A DNA stretch of 60,537 bases from a bacterium. Lineage in GTDB: Bacteria > Verrucomicrobiota > Verrucomicrobiia > Limisphaerales > JAJXZI01. Positions within the stretch are counted from its first letter, which is position 1. Every line of letters begins with the position of its first letter. The position numbers and the translations under genes were made by a program. This document shows, in pieces, positions 43,890 through 52,739 of the stretch. Where the stretch lies: the NCBI GenBank assembly GCA_021780115.1, contig JAJXZI010000022.1, positions 1-60,537 of the forward strand, given 5' to 3'. The notes beneath the pieces are model-generated. The model was given only the letters and a program-made list of their open reading frames with translations, did no database searches and had not been told where the DNA came from.

Positions 43890-44440
43890 CACAAATGGAC
43901 TTACAGCTTGGGCGGCGATGGTTTTTTGCGCCCCACTTCGCCCGTCCGCAACGCGCGGATGATCTTCTCCAGTATGCGATCAAACAAGGCGTGGTCTTTC
44001 TCCCAGCCGACGAAGTTGGCGGCCACACGGCTCGTGATTTCCGCGTTCGCTTCTTCGGGCGTGTTGCGGTGGCTTTTTATTGAGCGGGATAGAGGTCCAA
44101 TCCACCCCAATGGAAGAAGATGTCCGATTTGAAACGCTCTTTGGTCCGATAGCCAAAGGCCTTTTTGATCAGCCCTTGGATTTCGCTGCCGTCCCACGCG
44201 GACGAGGATTTTGAGGGGGCGGTGGATTATCCGAAGGAAGCGGCGATCCGGTGGCAAAATGAGTTTAAGGATTTTCGTGGGGGTGGGGCAAGATGACGAT
44301 CGGGTGTCCCGCCGACAGCGATAGGGGTCGGCCACACTTTGGCCTCTTGCGCTTCCGCCTCCCGGACCAACGGGTGCCGCAAGTCGTCGCGTTGCCCGTT
44401 CTGCAACGGCCGCACATAAAATCGGTCGAACCCCATCCGG
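43890..44440 (-). pseudogene. decayed sequence, origin unclear
   Basis: Two minus-strand frames carry protein-like pieces that do not join: WDGSEIQGLIKKAFGY...FFHWGGLDLYPAQ followed by a stop, and [35 protein letters not shown] in another frame. It looks like a frameshifted or fused remnant. I cannot name the parent gene. The remaining bases up to mutY hold a short repeat-like segment (CCGGGGTTCCGGGTTCTGGG, 44702-44721). Confidence 0.35.
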
Positions 44441-44758
44441 CGCCGGGCTCAGGTCCATCGCCTCAGCGGTTTCGCTTCCGCCGCCCGCAAGCCAGGCCTG
44501 GCGGCGTGGCCTCGGCACGCATCCTCATTGACGGCGGCTGCCTGTCGTCACCTTTTGAGACGCGCTTTAAGAAAAGTCGTGCCATCGCCGGCGGCTGGCT
44601 TAGCCTGCGCAACCGTGCGCCGCACGAGCAAAGCACCCTCGATCCGCGAACCACGAACCGCGAACCGCGGACTGGACCGCGACGGCCAGCGCGTTCAGAG
44701 TCCGGGGTTCCGGGTTCTGGGTTCCGATGCCTCCGCGAAGCAAATCACCGCGCTCGTC

Positions 44759-45922
44759 GTGCGGCTGCTCGATTGGTTCGCGCGCCACGCCCGCGACCTG
44801 CCGTGGCGCCGGACGCGGGATCCTTACGCCATCTGGGTCTCCGAAATCATGCTCCAACAGACGCAGGTCAAGACGGTAGTGCCTTACTGGGAACGTTGGA
44901 TGCGCGCGTTGCCGACGCTCCGCGCCCTCGCCCAAGCCACACCCGCAACCGTCCACAAGCTCTGGGAAGGACTCGGCTACTACGTCCGCGTGCGCAACCT
45001 GCACCGGGCCGCGCAGCAGATCCTCGCCCGGAACGGGGGACAGTTTCCCCAGAACTACGAAGAGGTCCTCGCCCTGCCGGGCATCGGCCGCTACACCGCC
45101 GGCGCGATTTGCAGCATCGCCTTCAACCAGCCGACGCCGGTGCTCGACGGCAACGTGGTCCGCGTCCTCGCACGCCTGTTCGGCATCGAAGGCGACCCCC
45201 GTGGGCGGAAGGCCAACGCCCGGCTCTGGCATTTGGCCGCGCAGTTCGTCTGGTGCGCCGCGCAACTGGAAGCCGACACCCCGCGCCCAACGCCCCGCGC
45301 GACGCCTCCCCTTTCCGACGCGACCCATCACTCCGCTGCCTGCTCGCATCTCAACCAGTCGTTGATGGAGCTCGGTGCCGTGGTCTGCACGCCGCACAAG
45401 CCCCAATGTGCCGCCTGCCCGCTGGCCGGGGATTGCGTCGCCCTTCACAACGGCCGCGTTGAGGAATTGCCCGCGCCCCAACCGCGCCGGGCCGCCATCG
45501 CGCGGCGCTATGCGGCGTTCATCGTGGAGCGGGGCGGGCGCTTCCTGGTGCGCCAGCGCCCGGCCGGAGTGGTTAATGCCCACCTGTGGGAATTCCCCAA
45601 CGCCGAGGCCGGAAAGGGAGGCAATGACCTCGCCACGCTGGCGGAAAGGACCTTGGGAACGAAGCCGACCGGGCTCCGTGAGTTGTGCAGCATCCGGCAT
45701 TCAATCACCCGGCACCGCATCAAGCTGGACGTCTATGTCGCCCTTGTGGAAATGAATCTCCGCCGGCGGTTGGTGTCCGGCCGGTGGATGACGCTCGCGG
45801 AGGCGGAGCGGCTCGCGTTCACCAGCGCCCACGGCAAGATTCGGCAGCGCCTGATGGCCCAAGCCGGCGCGGCCCGAACGCGCTCGCGGCGTCGCGGTCT
45901 GGCGCGTACCCTGGACGCATGA
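44759..45922 (+). CDS. mutY: A/G-specific adenine glycosylase
   Basis: About 387 aa if the GTG at 44759 is used. The frame stays open to 44528, and MutY homologues usually have about ten residues before LLDWF, so the start is uncertain. HhH-GPD glycosylase: RDLPWRRTRDPYAIWVSEI, LQQTQVKTVVPYW, the LPGIGRYTAGAI helix-hairpin-helix with catalytic Asp in PVLDGNVVRV, and the Fe-S loop C-x6-C-x2-C-x5-C (CTPHKPQCAACPLAGDC). The C-terminal Nudix-like domain recognises 8-oxoG opposite A. It removes adenine mispaired with 8-oxoguanine. Its TGA overlaps the sulfatase ATG by four bases. Confidence 0.93.
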   Translation: MRLLDWFARHARDLPWRRTRDPYAIWVSEIMLQQTQVKTVVPYWERWMRALPTLRALAQATPATVHKLWEGLGYYVRVRNLHRAAQQILARNGGQFPQNYEEVLALPGIGRYTAGAICSIAFNQPTPVLDGNVVRVLARLFGIEGDPRGRKANARLWHLAAQFVWCAAQLEADTPRPTPRATPPLSDATHHSAACSHLNQSLMELGAVVCTPHKPQCAACPLAGDCVALHNGRVEELPAPQPRRAAIARRYAAFIVERGGRFLVRQRPAGVVNAHLWEFPNAEAGKGGNDLATLAERTLGTKPTGLRELCSIRHSITRHRIKLDVYVALVEMNLRRRLVSGRWMTLAEAERLAFTSAHGKIRQRLMAQAGAARTRSRRRGLARTLDA

Positions 45923-47997
45923 GACTCGGCCCGCTGTCTTTGGTCGTCTGCATCATCGCACTGTTCCGCGCTTCGTCGGTGACCGCCGCCCGGGCGCCCC
46001 GGCCGAACATCCTGTTCATCCTCACCGACGACCTCGGTTACGGCGACGTGGGGGTGTTCTTCCAAAATCTGCGCCGGAAGCAGGATCCGTCCGCGCCGAG
46101 CCATTTCACGCCGAAGATCGACACGCTGGCCGCGGAGGGCCTGCAATTGCCGCAGTACTACTGCCCCGCCCCGGTCTGCGCGCCGTCGCGGGCGTCGCTG
46201 CTGCTCGGCATGCATCAAGGCCACGCGAACGTGCGCGACAACCAGTTCGACAAGGCGCTCGAGCGCAACCACACGCTCGCCACAGTGCTCCAGGGGGCCG
46301 GCTACGCCACGGCCGCCATCGGCAAATGGGGCTTGCAGGGCCAGCCCACGACGGCTCCGCCGGACTGGCCCGCGCATCCGTTGAACCGCGGCTTCGATTA
46401 CTACTACGGCTACATCCGCCACGTGGACGGCCACGAACATTACCCCAAGGAGGGCCTTTACCGGCAGCCCAAGCAGGTGTGGGAAAACCGGACGGAAGTC
46501 TCGGCGGGCCTCGCCCAATGTTACACCGCCGACCTGTGGACGGCCCGCGCCAAGCAGTGGATCGCCGACCATCAGCGCACCAATGCCGCCCAGCCGTTCT
46601 TTCTCTACCTCGCCTACGACACGCCCCACGCGGTGCTCGAACTGCCGACGCAAGCCTATCCGCCGGGCGGCGGCCTGCACGGCGGCCTGCAATGGCTCGG
46701 CCAGCCGGGCTACATGATTAACACCGCCCGCGGCACGCCCGATTCCTGGTGCCATCCCGATTACGCGAACGCGACTTGGGACGACGACCGCGACCCCGCC
46801 ACCCCGCGCGTTCCCTGGCCCGACGTTTACAGACGTTACGCCACCGACGTGCGCCGGATTGATGACTGCGTGGGCGACCTGATCCAACTGCTGAAGGACC
46901 TGCGGATCGACCGGAACACGCTCATCGTCTTTACCAGCGACAACGGCCCGAGTCGCGAGTCCTATCTCAGGGAAAACTACGAGCCGACGTTTTTCCACAG
47001 TTTCGGCCCGTTCGACGGCATCAAGCGCGACTGCTGGGAAGGCGGCATCCGGGTGGGCGCCCTCGCGCGCTGGCCGGGCCACGTGCGGGCCAACCGCGTG
47101 AGCGACCTGCCCTGCGCCGCCTGGGACTGGATGCCGACCTTCGCCGAACTGGCGGGCGTGCCCGCGCCGGCGCGCACCGACGGCCAGTCGCTCGTTCCCA
47201 CGCTCACGGGGAAAGGCACGCAGAGGGCGCCGACGGTTTACATCGAATACTTCGAGGGCAGCAAGACGCCGAACTACGGGGACTTCGCGCCGGCTCGTCG
47301 TGGGCGGCTGCGCAAGCAGATGCAGGCCATTCGCGTCGGCGACTTCATCGGCGTGCGTTACAACATCACAAATCACGCGGATGCTTTTGAGATCTACAAC
47401 ATCCTGACCGACCCGGGGCAGACCAATAACGTGGCCGCCAGTCACCCGGATCTCCAGCGGCTGATGCACGACCGCGTCCTCCAAGTGCGCCGGCCGGGCG
47501 GTGGCGTGACGCGGCCTTACGACCGCGAACTGGTCCCGGCGGTGCCGCCGCGCGCGGTGAGCAGCAACCACCTCAACGTCGCGGCGTTTCGGGGCGTCTG
47601 GCCGTGGCTGCCGGACTTCGAGTCGCTTTCTCCCGTGAAGACGGGTCGGACCACTGGCCTCGACCTTGCCGTGCAGCCGAGCGGGAGGAATTTCGGCCTC
47701 CGGTTCACCGGCTACTTCGTCGCGCCGACGGACGGCGATTACACCTTCCACCTCACGGCCGATGCCGGCGCGCAACTGCGCCTGCATGACGCGCTCGTGA
47801 TTGACGACGATTTCAACCACGACGGTTCCGAGGTCACCGCCTCGATTCGTCTGCAGGCGGGACTGCATCCGTTCCGACTTTTCTACCGGCACAACCGCGG
47901 ACCGGCGTTGCTGCGTCTCGAATACTCCGGGCCGGGCATTCCCAGACAAGCCGTGACGTCGGCGGCGTTCTGCTGTGATGCGGCGGTTACGAACTAA
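45919..47997 (+). CDS. secreted sulfatase with PA14-like C-terminus
   Basis: 692 aa. Signal peptide about 1-23 (LSLVVCIIALFRASSVTA). Type I sulfatase: metal-binding NILFILTDDLGYGDVG, the formylglycine motif C87-A-P-S-R91 (VCAPSRASLL), AAIGKWGLQG, DTPHAV and FTSDNGPS. After the catalytic domain (to about 535) a C-terminal domain (FTGYFVAPTDGDYTFHLTADAGA ... LHPFRLFYRHN) resembles PA14 and may bind glycans. Likely acts in the periplasm or outside on a sulfated polysaccharide. It needs a formylglycine-generating or anaerobic maturase encoded elsewhere. Confidence 0.94.
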   Translation: MRLGPLSLVVCIIALFRASSVTAARAPRPNILFILTDDLGYGDVGVFFQNLRRKQDPSAPSHFTPKIDTLAAEGLQLPQYYCPAPVCAPSRASLLLGMHQGHANVRDNQFDKALERNHTLATVLQGAGYATAAIGKWGLQGQPTTAPPDWPAHPLNRGFDYYYGYIRHVDGHEHYPKEGLYRQPKQVWENRTEVSAGLAQCYTADLWTARAKQWIADHQRTNAAQPFFLYLAYDTPHAVLELPTQAYPPGGGLHGGLQWLGQPGYMINTARGTPDSWCHPDYANATWDDDRDPATPRVPWPDVYRRYATDVRRIDDCVGDLIQLLKDLRIDRNTLIVFTSDNGPSRESYLRENYEPTFFHSFGPFDGIKRDCWEGGIRVGALARWPGHVRANRVSDLPCAAWDWMPTFAELAGVPAPARTDGQSLVPTLTGKGTQRAPTVYIEYFEGSKTPNYGDFAPARRGRLRKQMQAIRVGDFIGVRYNITNHADAFEIYNILTDPGQTNNVAASHPDLQRLMHDRVLQVRRPGGGVTRPYDRELVPAVPPRAVSSNHLNVAAFRGVWPWLPDFESLSPVKTGRTTGLDLAVQPSGRNFGLRFTGYFVAPTDGDYTFHLTADAGAQLRLHDALVIDDDFNHDGSEVTASIRLQAGLHPFRLFYRHNRGPALLRLEYSGPGIPRQAVTSAAFCCDAAVTN

Positions 47998-48008
47998 ACT
48001 GCGGACCA

Positions 48009-48341
48009 ATGAAGACCCCAACTGGATGCGCTGTGGCGCTCGTGACGGCGCCGGACCTGAAGACCGCCCGCGCCCTCGCCCGCTCGGCGCTGGCGGCCCG
48101 GCTGGCGGCCTGCGTCAACCTCGTTCCCGGACTCGAATCGCACTATTGTTGGCAAGGAAAGCGGGAGCGCAGCCGGGAAGTGCTGCTGGTGTTCAAGACC
48201 ACCGCGTCGCGTCTGCACAAGCTGGAAGCGTGCGTCCGGGCGGGGCATCCCTACGACACGCCGGAGTTCGTCGTGCTACCCATCGCGGGCGGCAGCCGGC
48301 GGTATTTGGACTGGCTGACGGCCAGTGTCGCGCCGTCGTGA
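48009..48341 (+). CDS. cutA: divalent-cation tolerance protein CutA
   Basis: 110 aa trimeric PII-like protein. Starts AVALVTAPDLKTARALARS and continues ARLAACVNLVPGLESHYCWQGK, EVLLVFKTT, HPYDTPEFVVLPI and YLDWLTASV. The core CVN...Y.W.G and HPYD/TPE motifs match CutA. The role in metal tolerance is known mainly from E. coli genetics; many homologues have no settled function. It follows the sulfatase by 11 bases, so the two probably share a transcript. Confidence 0.93.
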   Translation: MKTPTGCAVALVTAPDLKTARALARSALAARLAACVNLVPGLESHYCWQGKRERSREVLLVFKTTASRLHKLEACVRAGHPYDTPEFVVLPIAGGSRRYLDWLTASVAPS

Positions 48342-48489
48342 GGAAAAGGCCGTCTGGTCGAAGGGCGCAACTCCGGCCCGTTGCGCCGCGCTCCGTCTTG
48401 CGGTTGCGAAGGTCAGGCCAACGCCGCCGGCCCGTGAGCGGGCAAGGCCCGATCGGGAGTTTCCCCGCGCGGAACGCCGCCGGAACTTG
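48342..48489. other. intergenic between convergent genes, nothing firm
   Basis: GC-rich, no gene. Several short inverted segments (for example around 48425-48450) look like debris of the palindromic repeat family. Confidence 0.35.
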
Positions 48490-49896
48490 TCAGTTGGCGG
48501 CGGCCGAGTCCATCACCTGGAACCCCGCACCCGTCGCGCGCTCCATGCGGGCCACCGCGACCACGTAATCCCGAAGCGCCTGCGCCTGGATGGAGCGCGC
48601 CTCGGTGAGCGAAGTCTGGGCGTTGAGCACGTCAAGCTGCGTGGCGGTGCCGGCTTCGGCCCGGGCCGTGGCCAGCCGCAGCGCCTCTTCCGCTTCTTCC
48701 TGCACCTTCTGCTGTGCCTCCAGCACCTGCCTGGCTTCCACCAACTGGGAGTAGCGGCTGCGGACCTCCAGTTCGATGCGCCGGGTCGTGTCTTCGAGGT
48801 CGTACCGCGCCTTGCCGCGCAGCGCGTTGGCTTCCTCCACTTTGCCCTTGGTGAGCAGGCCGTCGAAAATGTCCCAGCTCATCTGGGCGCCGGCGAGCCA
48901 ACCGTGGCGCTGATCCGTCAGGTCGGTGGAGAACTGGAAGTTGTGGGCCTCGTATCCGCCAAAGAGCTGGACACGCGGCTTGTAACCCGCCTTGGCGTTG
49001 ATGACGGCTTCCCCGCGCAGGGCCTCCTCCTTCCGCAGCGCACCCAGCTCGGGGCGCTTCTTCAACGCCTGCTCGATCGCCGCCGGCAGGTCCACCGCCA
49101 ACGGCGTCGCAGCCAGCTTGTCACTGAGCCGCAGCGGGATGTCTTCCCACACCTCCCGGGGCAGATTGTAGCCCAGCAGGTTGGCGAGATTGTTCTTCGC
49201 GATGCGGGAATCATTCTGGGCGCGGATGAGGCGCGGCCGGGCGTTGGCCAATTCGACTTCGGCGCGCAGCACGTTGAAACGGGGCACGGTGCCGGCGTCG
49301 AACCGGCGCCGGGTGTCGTCAAGTTCCTTGGCCAGCAGGTTCACGGAAGCCTGCTGCACCTCAATCTGCCGGGCGGCCAGGAGAATGTCGGCGTAGGCCA
49401 CGCGGACATCGGTGAGCGTGTCGGCGAGGGTGGCCTCGTAGCGAAGCACGGCCTGTTCGTTCAACAACCGCGCGGTGCGCAGGGCCGAGGTCAGCTTGCC
49501 ACCTTCATAAATCGACTGGACGAGCTGGACGTTTGCCGACCAGGTCTGGTCGGCATAGACGAGCGAAAAGGGCGGCTGTCCGGGGAAGCTCAGGTTGGCC
49601 AGTGGGATCACGTCGAGCGAGTTGGGATCCACGGCCTGATAGGAGCTGGCGGCCTGGACTTTCGGGACGACGAGGGCGCGCGTCTGAATCGCCACGCCGG
49701 CCGTGGCGGCGAGATCCTTCTTGGCTTTGAGGATGGTGGCGTTGTGCTGCTCCGCCAGGTTGAGCGCCTCCGCCAGCGGAAGCGGCCGCGTCAGCCAATC
49801 CGGGAGCGGGCCGGGCGCGTTGGCGTCGGCGTCGGCCAGTCCGCGAGCGCTGGTGAAGGCCAGCAGTGTCAGCATTACCAAGCACTTGGTTTTCAT
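48490..49896 (-). CDS. TolC-family outer-membrane efflux protein
   Basis: 468 aa from the ATG complementary to 49894-49896. Signal peptide about 1-21 (VMLTLLAFTSARGLA). Two tandem OEP domains: the first begins PLPLAEALNLAEQHNATILKA, the second AVDLPAAIEQALKKRPEL. Typical strands (FSLVYADQTWSANVQLVQSIY, LAGAQMSWDIFDG) and long coiled helices follow, ending EAGTATQLDVLNAQTSLTEARS. It would form the trimeric outer-membrane channel of a tripartite export pump. No membrane-fusion protein or inner-membrane pump is adjacent within the window. Confidence 0.93.
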   Translation of the reverse strand: MKTKCLVMLTLLAFTSARGLADADANAPGPLPDWLTRPLPLAEALNLAEQHNATILKAKKDLAATAGVAIQTRALVVPKVQAASSYQAVDPNSLDVIPLANLSFPGQPPFSLVYADQTWSANVQLVQSIYEGGKLTSALRTARLLNEQAVLRYEATLADTLTDVRVAYADILLAARQIEVQQASVNLLAKELDDTRRRFDAGTVPRFNVLRAEVELANARPRLIRAQNDSRIAKNNLANLLGYNLPREVWEDIPLRLSDKLAATPLAVDLPAAIEQALKKRPELGALRKEEALRGEAVINAKAGYKPRVQLFGGYEAHNFQFSTDLTDQRHGWLAGAQMSWDIFDGLLTKGKVEEANALRGKARYDLEDTTRRIELEVRSRYSQLVEARQVLEAQQKVQEEAEEALRLATARAEAGTATQLDVLNAQTSLTEARSIQAQALRDYVVAVARMERATGAGFQVMDSAAAN

Positions 49897-50138
49897 GGGG
49901 CAGTTGTCTGAACCAAACCACTTTTGGCGTTTCGCTTTCCGTCGGGCGCTCCGGGAGAGCACGACCGGCGAAAAGCGGTTTCGATGGTTGACGATCTGTG
50001 GGCCGGGCGCACGCTTGAATTTGACCTCCACGGAGTGGTTTGGAAACGGCGCTGGCCCGCTTTCCAAACGAACCGCCAAGCCGGTTCCCCCGGAATTGTA
50101 ATTCACGCCGCGGGCCGGGCAAGCCGCCGTCGTGCCGC
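49897..50138. other. gap between tolC-like gene and pheT
   Basis: About 240 bases. It contains a 9-bp inverted pair GTTTGGAAA/TTTCCAAAC at about 50037-50069, another hairpin of the GC-rich type. It may end the pheT transcript; no U-tract. No gene. Confidence 0.4.
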
Positions 50139-52604
50139 CTACGAGTCTCGCACGGTCGCCTCCAACCTCTGCTTCAACTCCGTCACCAGCCGGTCGTGGG
50201 CGGCGTTGACCTCCGCATCGGTGAGCGTGCGCTCAGCGTGCCGGTAGGTGAACGCGTACGCCAGGCTCCGCTGGCCCGCCGGGACGTGCCCGCCCCGGAA
50301 CACGTCGAACAACTCCACGCGCTCCAGGTGGGGGGGCCGGGCTTGCCGGACGGCGGCCAGCACGGCGTCGTGCGTCACGGCCTCCGACACGAACATCGCT
50401 ACGTCGCGCCGCACCGACGGAAACGGCGGCAGTGGCTTGAACGACTTGGCCGGGTTGCGCCGGGCGATCAACTCGTCGAGGTCCAACTCGGCCAGCAGGA
50501 CGGCATCGCGCAGGTCATGCTTCCGGGCCAGCGCGGGCAACAACTGGCCCACTTCGCCCAGTTCCCGTTTGCCGCCCAGCAGGACGGCGGCGGACTCCAC
50601 GAGCGTCGCCGAACTCTCACTGCGCCGGAGATATTGCACGCCGCGCACGCCGAACTGATCGAGAAATTCCTCCAGCAGTCCTTTCACGTCGTGAACGTCG
50701 CACTTCGCGCCGCGCTCGCTGCCGCTCCAGAAAGGCGCTGCGCGTTGGCCGGTCAGCGCGATGGCCAGGCGCCGGCCCTCTCTCGGCCGGCCCTGGTGTT
50801 CGCGGAACACGCGCCCCAGTTCGAAGAGCGCCAGGTCACGGTTTCCGCGCGCGACGTTGTGGCGCAAAACGGCAAGCAAGCCGGGCAGCAGGCTCGGACG
50901 CAGCACGTCCATATCAGAGCTGAGCGGGTTGGCCAGCGCGACCCACTCCGCCTCGTGCTCGGTGCATTCGCTTCTGGCCACGAGGGTCTGGCCTTGCGCC
51001 TCGCTCAGCCCCAGGCCGCACAGGATGCGCCGCGCGTCGGCCAGGACGTCGTGAAGCGCATCAAACGAATGCGCGCCGAGCGCGCCGAGCGGCGGCGTGG
51101 CGGGCACCTTCTCCAAGCCGTGCAAGCGTTCGATTTCCTCGATCAGGTCCACCTCGCGTTTCAGATCGACGCGCCAGGTGGGGATGCGGAAGGCGCTCGA
51201 TTCGCCGCTCGGCTTGGTCACCGCGAGGCCGAGGGCGAGCAGGTGCTTTACCTGCTCCGCGGGCGAAATTTCGATGCCGAGAAGTTGGTTGGTTTTGGCG
51301 TGGCGGAGCGTGATTTCCTTCGGGGCAATGGGTTGCGGGTAGGCATCCACGACGCCCCCGGCAAGTTGCCCGCCGGCGGTTGCCAGGATGAGCTGGGCGC
51401 AGCGTTGGCTCGCCCAGTCCACGATGCCGATGTCCGCGCCCCGCTCGAAGCGGTAACTGGCCTCCGTGCGCAGGCCGAGCGTCTTCGCCGTGCGCCGGAT
51501 GTTGGCCGGCTGGAAGTAGGCGCTCTCGATCAGCACGTCGGTGGTCTGCTCGTTGATCTCCGTGTTCTGCCCGCCCATGACTCCGGCCAGCGCGATGCCC
51601 TTCTGCTCGTCGGCAATGAGCAGCATTTCGCGAGTGAGCGTGTGTTTCTGGCCATCGAGCGTGACGAACCATTCACCATCCCGCGCGCGGCGGATGAGGA
51701 TCGTTGGGCGGGCCTCCGGCGGGCCGGGTGGCGCGGGCTGGCTGGCGGCGCGATTGGATCGGGCGATGAGGTGATAGTCGAACGCGTGCAGCGGCTGGCC
51801 CGTTTCCATCAGCACGTAGTTCGTGACGTCCACGACGTTATTGAGGCTGCGCAGGCCGACTTTCTCGAGCGTCGCCCGGAGCCAGTCCGGACTGGGGCCG
51901 ACCTTCACGCCCCGGACGACGCGTGCCGAGTAGCGCGGGCAAAGTTCGGCATCCTCAATCCGCACGGCCACCAAGTCCTCACTCCGGACTCCGGATTCTG
52001 GACAGCGGACGTCCGGGATTCGCAACGGAGTGCCCGTCACCGCCGCGATCTCACGGGCGATGCCGATGGCGCTGTTGAGGTCGGGCCGATTCGGCGTGAC
52101 TTCGAGGTCATAGACCACATCGCTGCCGCCCCGGCCGAGGTGCTCGGCGAACGGCTGGCCGACCTGCGCGTCGGCGCGCAGGATCATCAGCCCGTCCGCG
52201 TCCTCGGCCAGGCCCAGTTCCTGGGGCGAACACATCATGCCGTGGGATTCGACCCCGCGAATCCGGCCGACCTTGATGGTGAACGGTTGGGTTTCGCCCG
52301 GTTTTAACGGCAGCGAGGCGCCCGGCAGGATCAGCGGCACTTTGTCGCCGGGCTGGAAATTCTGCGCGCCGCAGACGATCTGTCGCTCGCCTTGGCCGTC
52401 GTTCACGCGACAGACGGAAAGCTTGTCGGCGTTCGGGTGCTTTTCGCGCGTGAGGATCTGGGCGACCACCACGCCCTCAAACTCGCCGCCGAGTTTATGC
52501 ATGCTCTCGACTTCGAGGCCGAGCATCGTCAGCCGCTCGGCCAGTTCTTCGGGCGGCCAGTTGAAATCGACGTACTGTTTGAGCCAGTTGAGTGTGACTT
52601 TCAT
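50139..52604 (-). CDS. pheT: phenylalanyl-tRNA synthetase beta subunit
   Basis: 821 aa. N-terminal MKVTLNWLKQYVDFNW, the EMAP-II-like tRNA-binding domain (VVVAQILTREKHPNADKLSVC), then EVTPNRPDLNSAIGIAREIA, B3/B4 editing segments (VVDVTNYVLMETGQPLHAFDY), the B5 domain, the catalytic-like core and a C-terminal FDX-ACB domain (FPSVRRDVAMFV, AERTLTDAEV). Two short extra loops occur: RCPESGVRSEDL after the B1-type segment and a Pro-rich stretch after HAFDYHLI. Works as alpha2beta2 with PheS, which is not in the window. Divergent from zwf. Confidence 0.97.
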   Translation of the reverse strand: MKVTLNWLKQYVDFNWPPEELAERLTMLGLEVESMHKLGGEFEGVVVAQILTREKHPNADKLSVCRVNDGQGERQIVCGAQNFQPGDKVPLILPGASLPLKPGETQPFTIKVGRIRGVESHGMMCSPQELGLAEDADGLMILRADAQVGQPFAEHLGRGGSDVVYDLEVTPNRPDLNSAIGIAREIAAVTGTPLRIPDVRCPESGVRSEDLVAVRIEDAELCPRYSARVVRGVKVGPSPDWLRATLEKVGLRSLNNVVDVTNYVLMETGQPLHAFDYHLIARSNRAASQPAPPGPPEARPTILIRRARDGEWFVTLDGQKHTLTREMLLIADEQKGIALAGVMGGQNTEINEQTTDVLIESAYFQPANIRRTAKTLGLRTEASYRFERGADIGIVDWASQRCAQLILATAGGQLAGGVVDAYPQPIAPKEITLRHAKTNQLLGIEISPAEQVKHLLALGLAVTKPSGESSAFRIPTWRVDLKREVDLIEEIERLHGLEKVPATPPLGALGAHSFDALHDVLADARRILCGLGLSEAQGQTLVARSECTEHEAEWVALANPLSSDMDVLRPSLLPGLLAVLRHNVARGNRDLALFELGRVFREHQGRPREGRRLAIALTGQRAAPFWSGSERGAKCDVHDVKGLLEEFLDQFGVRGVQYLRRSESSATLVESAAVLLGGKRELGEVGQLLPALARKHDLRDAVLLAELDLDELIARRNPAKSFKPLPPFPSVRRDVAMFVSEAVTHDAVLAAVRQARPPHLERVELFDVFRGGHVPAGQRSLAYAFTYRHAERTLTDAEVNAAHDRLVTELKQRLEATVRDS

Positions 52605-52739
52605 GCGTGCATTACCAAGCTGCGGACGCGGAAATTAAGCCATGCGGCCACGCAACCCAAGCAATTGTTGGTCGGCGCGGCAGGCGCGGGCGGGTTTGAA
52701 TTGTGTGCGCGGCTCCGCCATGTTTCTGCCCGTTCACAC

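Noticed and set aside
45733..48021. 762-codon minus-strand frame
   Set aside because: Antisense of the sulfatase; the sulfatase motifs on the plus strand are decisive.
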